DNA from: an uncultured Clostridia bacterium
GTDB lineage: Bacteria; Bacillota; Clostridia; Oscillospirales; Ruminococcaceae
Length of the DNA: 64,000 nt
Reading direction: 5' to 3'
Assembly: GCA_946498095.1 (NCBI GenBank)
Contig: CAMMMX010000017.1
Coordinates: 1-64,000 of the forward strand
The notes under the pieces were generated by a model. It was given only the letters and a program-made list of their open reading frames with translations. It had not been told where the DNA came from and searched no databases. Within the stretch, counting starts at the first letter, position 1; each line of letters opens with the position of its first letter. The translations under genes and the position numbers were made by a program. Shown piece by piece: positions 61,421-64,000 of this stretch.

Positions 61421-63370
61421 ATGGCAATCGAAAAAATGAAGCTGGTCAGTGTGACCGGTATGCTGGAGCACCTTGATAACCTGCTTTGGGTACTGTGTCA
61501 GACAGACTGCTTTCATGTCGAGCATGTGTCCGAGAATTCTACCAGCCAGTACGGGTTCCGTGCGTTGAATGAGACGAATCCGTATGCCGATTTATTTAGG
61601 CGTGCGTCGGATTTATCGGCTGAGATGTCGTCCGAGACAAAATACGCGCCCTATGACGATCTCGAACTGGATGGGCAGGAGGCATTCGACGGTTATTTGA
61701 CAGGACTGGAGGAAAGCCTAGCTAGGCTAACCCAGAAGCGTAAGGATTTAAGTGAGAAAATCGCTCAGCATGAGCAGACGCTGGTACAGTTAAACCATCT
61801 GGCGGGACTGAATGTCACGTTGGACGAGATCTTTGAATGCCAGTACGTGAAGGTTCGATTCGGGCGCCTTCCGTATGATAGCTATCCGAAACTAGCATAC
61901 TACGACGATAAGACGTTCTTTTTCGTCCCTTTCGATCATGACGACGACTATTATTGGGGTGTCTATTTTGCCCCGCTTAATAAGATTGCGGTCATCGATG
62001 ACGTCTTCAAGTCTCTTTATTTTGAGCGTATGCGTGTTCCGGACTATGCACATGGCACGCCAGAAAAGGCGATGGATCATATTTCAGCTGAGCTGGAAAC
62101 CGATCGCAAGTTGCTGAATGATACGCTACAGCAGATTGAAGAAATCTCGGGGAAGGAAAGCGCCACGCTTCAGAAGGTATATTGTAAGCTGAAATTCTTA
62201 AATGACACCTTTGAGATGCGTAAGAACGTTTCCGTCTTGAATGGAAAGTTTTACTTGGTTGGCTTTGTACCGGAGAAGCAAAGCGAGGCTTTTGCGCACA
62301 GTTGTGAGACGGTCTACAGTGTTTCGGTGGTGATTAAACCTTATGACGCCGATCAGCGTCTGACACCGCCGGTCAAGCTGAAAAATAGCTGGTTTGCCCG
62401 TCCGTTTGAGATGTTTGTCAAAATGTATGGTTTGCCATCATACCACGAGATCGATCCGACGGCTTTTGTTGCTGTCACCTATACGTTGTTGTTTGGCATT
62501 ATGTTTGGCGATCTTGGACAAGGTTTGCTGATTTCTATTATCGGTATGCTGGTATACAAGTGGAAGAAGCTTGAACTGGGCAGAATTATGACCCGTATTG
62601 GTATTTCCAGCGCTTGTTTTGGCGTATTGTACGGATCGGTGTTTGGCTTTGAGGATCTGCTTGATCCGCTGTATCAAAATCTTTTCGGCTTGGAAGGAAA
62701 GCCTATCGATGTATTAGCCCCGGATACCACTACCTTCATCTTGTTGGTCGCTGTTGCCATCGGTGTTGTTTTGATTGTCATATGTATCGCTTTGAATATT
62801 TATCTGGGCTTTAAGCAGAAGGATTTTACAAAGGCCTTGTTTGGTCAAAACGGGATTGCTGGTATCTTGTTATACGTCGGTGTGATCTTTGCCGTTGTTA
62901 TGATGCTGGTGTTCCATGTCGATGTTCTCAATCCAGTGTTCATCATCGTCTGCATAGTGTTACCGCTTATCGCGATGTTTCTGCGGGAACCGTTGTCGAA
63001 GCTGTGCAAAAAGCGTAAGGATTTGAAGCCGAAAGACGGTATCGGCGGATTTATCATCGAGAATTTCTTTGAGTTGTTTGAGTTTATGCTCAGTTTCGTT
63101 ACCAATACGATGTCCTTCCTCAGGGTCGGCGGATTTGTTCTCAGCCATGCGGGTATGATGATGGTTGTGTTTACACTGGCGGAATCTTTGGGGTCGGTGG
63201 GAAGCCCGGTGATGATCGTATTCGGAAACCTGTTTGTCATGGCGATGGAAGGTCTGATTGTCGGTATCCAGGTGCTTCGTCTGGAGTTTTATGAAATTTT
63301 CAGCCGTTTCTTTGAGGGGAACGGAAAGCCGTTTGTCCCTCTCAAGGTTCATTATGAAAATGAGGAATAA
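61421..63370 (+). CDS. ntpI: V-type ATP synthase subunit I (a-type stator)
   Basis: A 649-residue membrane stator. The N-terminal cytosolic half (1 to about 330) includes coiled-coil parts (EESLARLTQKRKDLSEKIAQ). The C-terminal half has seven membrane helices beginning near TYTLLFGIMFGDLGQGLLIS, a signature of this family. The half-channel Arg is in the SFLRVGGFVLSHAGM segment. It starts 26 bases after subunit C. Confidence 0.93.
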   Translation: MAIEKMKLVSVTGMLEHLDNLLWVLCQTDCFHVEHVSENSTSQYGFRALNETNPYADLFRRASDLSAEMSSETKYAPYDDLELDGQEAFDGYLTGLEESLARLTQKRKDLSEKIAQHEQTLVQLNHLAGLNVTLDEIFECQYVKVRFGRLPYDSYPKLAYYDDKTFFFVPFDHDDDYYWGVYFAPLNKIAVIDDVFKSLYFERMRVPDYAHGTPEKAMDHISAELETDRKLLNDTLQQIEEISGKESATLQKVYCKLKFLNDTFEMRKNVSVLNGKFYLVGFVPEKQSEAFAHSCETVYSVSVVIKPYDADQRLTPPVKLKNSWFARPFEMFVKMYGLPSYHEIDPTAFVAVTYTLLFGIMFGDLGQGLLISIIGMLVYKWKKLELGRIMTRIGISSACFGVLYGSVFGFEDLLDPLYQNLFGLEGKPIDVLAPDTTTFILLVAVAIGVVLIVICIALNIYLGFKQKDFTKALFGQNGIAGILLYVGVIFAVVMMLVFHVDVLNPVFIIVCIVLPLIAMFLREPLSKLCKKRKDLKPKDGIGGFIIENFFELFEFMLSFVTNTMSFLRVGGFVLSHAGMMMVVFTLAESLGSVGSPVMIVFGNLFVMAMEGLIVGIQVLRLEFYEIFSRFFEGNGKPFVPLKVHYENEE

Positions 63371-63472
63371 GTCCGAAAGGCGTTTTGTCAGGCCGGCGTT
63401 TTCAGCCTGAGCAGCTGGTCTTCATAGAAGCTTTTCGTACTTAGATAAAAATGATTTTTGGAGGATTTTGTT

Positions 63473-63895
63473 ATGTGGATGTTTATTTTGCCGTTGATTG
63501 CCGTTGTTCTGTTGATGATGCCCCTGATTCCGGTTTACCGTAAAAAGGTTATGGGGAAGAAGGCGAAGCATGCGATTATTTTCAACCTCTGCGCCTTCTT
63601 CGGTGTGTGCGTACTTTCTGTTGTTTTGCCGATAGGCGGTATGGCCTTTGCGGAGGAAGCGGCCGGTGCTGCCACAGCCAGCGGCGCAGGACTGGGATAT
63701 CTGGCTGCCGCCTTGTCCACCGGACTTTCCGCTTTGGGTGCAGGTATCGCGGTTGCTGCTGCGGCGCCGGCTGCAATTGGGGCGACGAGCGAGGATCCCA
63801 AGTCATTTGGTAAATCGCTGATTTTCGTTGCACTGGGCGAAGGCGTTGCGTTGTACGGTTTGCTGATCTCCATCCTGATTCTTGGTAACCTGTAA
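63473..63895 (+). CDS. ntpK: V-type ATP synthase subunit K (rotor ring)
   Basis: A 140-residue proteolipid. Two extra N-terminal helices (residues 1-60, one long hydrophobic MWMFILPLIAVVLLMMPLIP) precede the c-type hairpin GLGYLAAALSTGLSALGAGI and IFVALGEGVALYGLLI. The ion-carrying Glu is in ALGEGVALYG. The first hairpin helix lacks the Gln associated with Na+ binding, so proton coupling is more likely, an inference only. GGAGG precedes the ATG by 8 bases. Confidence 0.88.
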   Translation: MWMFILPLIAVVLLMMPLIPVYRKKVMGKKAKHAIIFNLCAFFGVCVLSVVLPIGGMAFAEEAAGAATASGAGLGYLAAALSTGLSALGAGIAVAAAAPAAIGATSEDPKSFGKSLIFVALGEGVALYGLLISILILGNL

Positions 63896-63922
63896 GCCGT
63901 AAAATAAGGTGTGACTGTCAAA

Positions 63923-64000
63923 ATGAAACTTTACGTAATCAGCGATAATATCGACACACTGGTGGGAATGCGGCTTGCCGGTATAGAAGGCGTAGTCGTG
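63923..64000 (+). CDS. ntpF: V-type ATP synthase subunit F, N-terminal end, partial
   Basis: Only 26 residues lie inside the window: MKLYVISDNIDTLVGMRLAG then IEGVVV. This is the start of subunit F (LYVISDxxTxxGFRLAGIEG), the small central-stalk protein. It begins 27 bases after subunit K. The remainder and the A, B and D genes are beyond the window. Confidence 0.85.
   Translation, partial: MKLYVISDNIDTLVGMRLAGIEGVVV

Overview
The window reads as a spore-forming, fermentative Firmicute of class Clostridia, probably Oscillospirales-like; no species is named because there is no rRNA or marker set. The grounds are spoIIGA-sigE, a BclA-like collagen-repeat protein, an L27 with a cleavable N-terminus next to Prp protease, AdhE with Rex, a glycyl radical enzyme with its activase, and a V-type ATPase operon. 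No tRNA, rRNA or CRISPR array was seen.

Region 1 (1-18030) is accessory. The tail of an IS3-family transposase is followed by a decayed response-regulator tail and a minus-strand redox locus that reads, in transcription order, LysR, MerR, flavodoxin lipoprotein, acetyltransferase (broken), aldo/keto reductase, carboxymuconolactone-decarboxylase protein and DUF4405 membrane protein. The flavodoxin gene is cut in two by a 12-kb insertion (about 4185-16240). Its two halves rejoin in frame at one codon boundary. The insertion has short imperfect inverted ends, three consecutive tyrosine recombinases plus a TnpC-like protein (a Tn554-like module), and a one-direction block of small, mostly uncharacterised genes of the kind found in Firmicute integrative conjugative elements. 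That block also carries a dam/mazF deletion scar. No conjugation genes are present.

Region 2 (18100-27050) holds a Ser-rich lipoprotein, a collagen-like surface protein, an Lrp/AsnC regulator, a MATE exporter, a lipoprotein with an HExxH metalloprotease motif and a predicted glycoside hydrolase, separated by gene-poor gaps.

Region 3 (27080-38700) is core: glyA, rarA, the yfmF/yfmH M16-like pair, lgt, folD, then rplU-prp-rpmA, and a HelD-type helicase gene disrupted by a frameshift and a stop codon.

Region 4 (38700-59770) is metabolic and sporulation. It contains an NSS transporter, an archaeal-type phosphoglycerate mutase and a GH2 beta-mannosidase-like enzyme on the minus strand. An aconitase-isocitrate dehydrogenase pair (the 2-oxoglutarate branch) is followed by rex and adhE, then a Cys-rich small protein and spoIIGA-sigE. 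A glycyl radical enzyme of unknown substrate with its activase and a decayed kinase gene comes next, and finally an ACT-domain/UPF0210 pair.

Region 5 (59880-64000) starts a V-type ATPase operon (G/H, C, I, K, F...) that runs off the window end.
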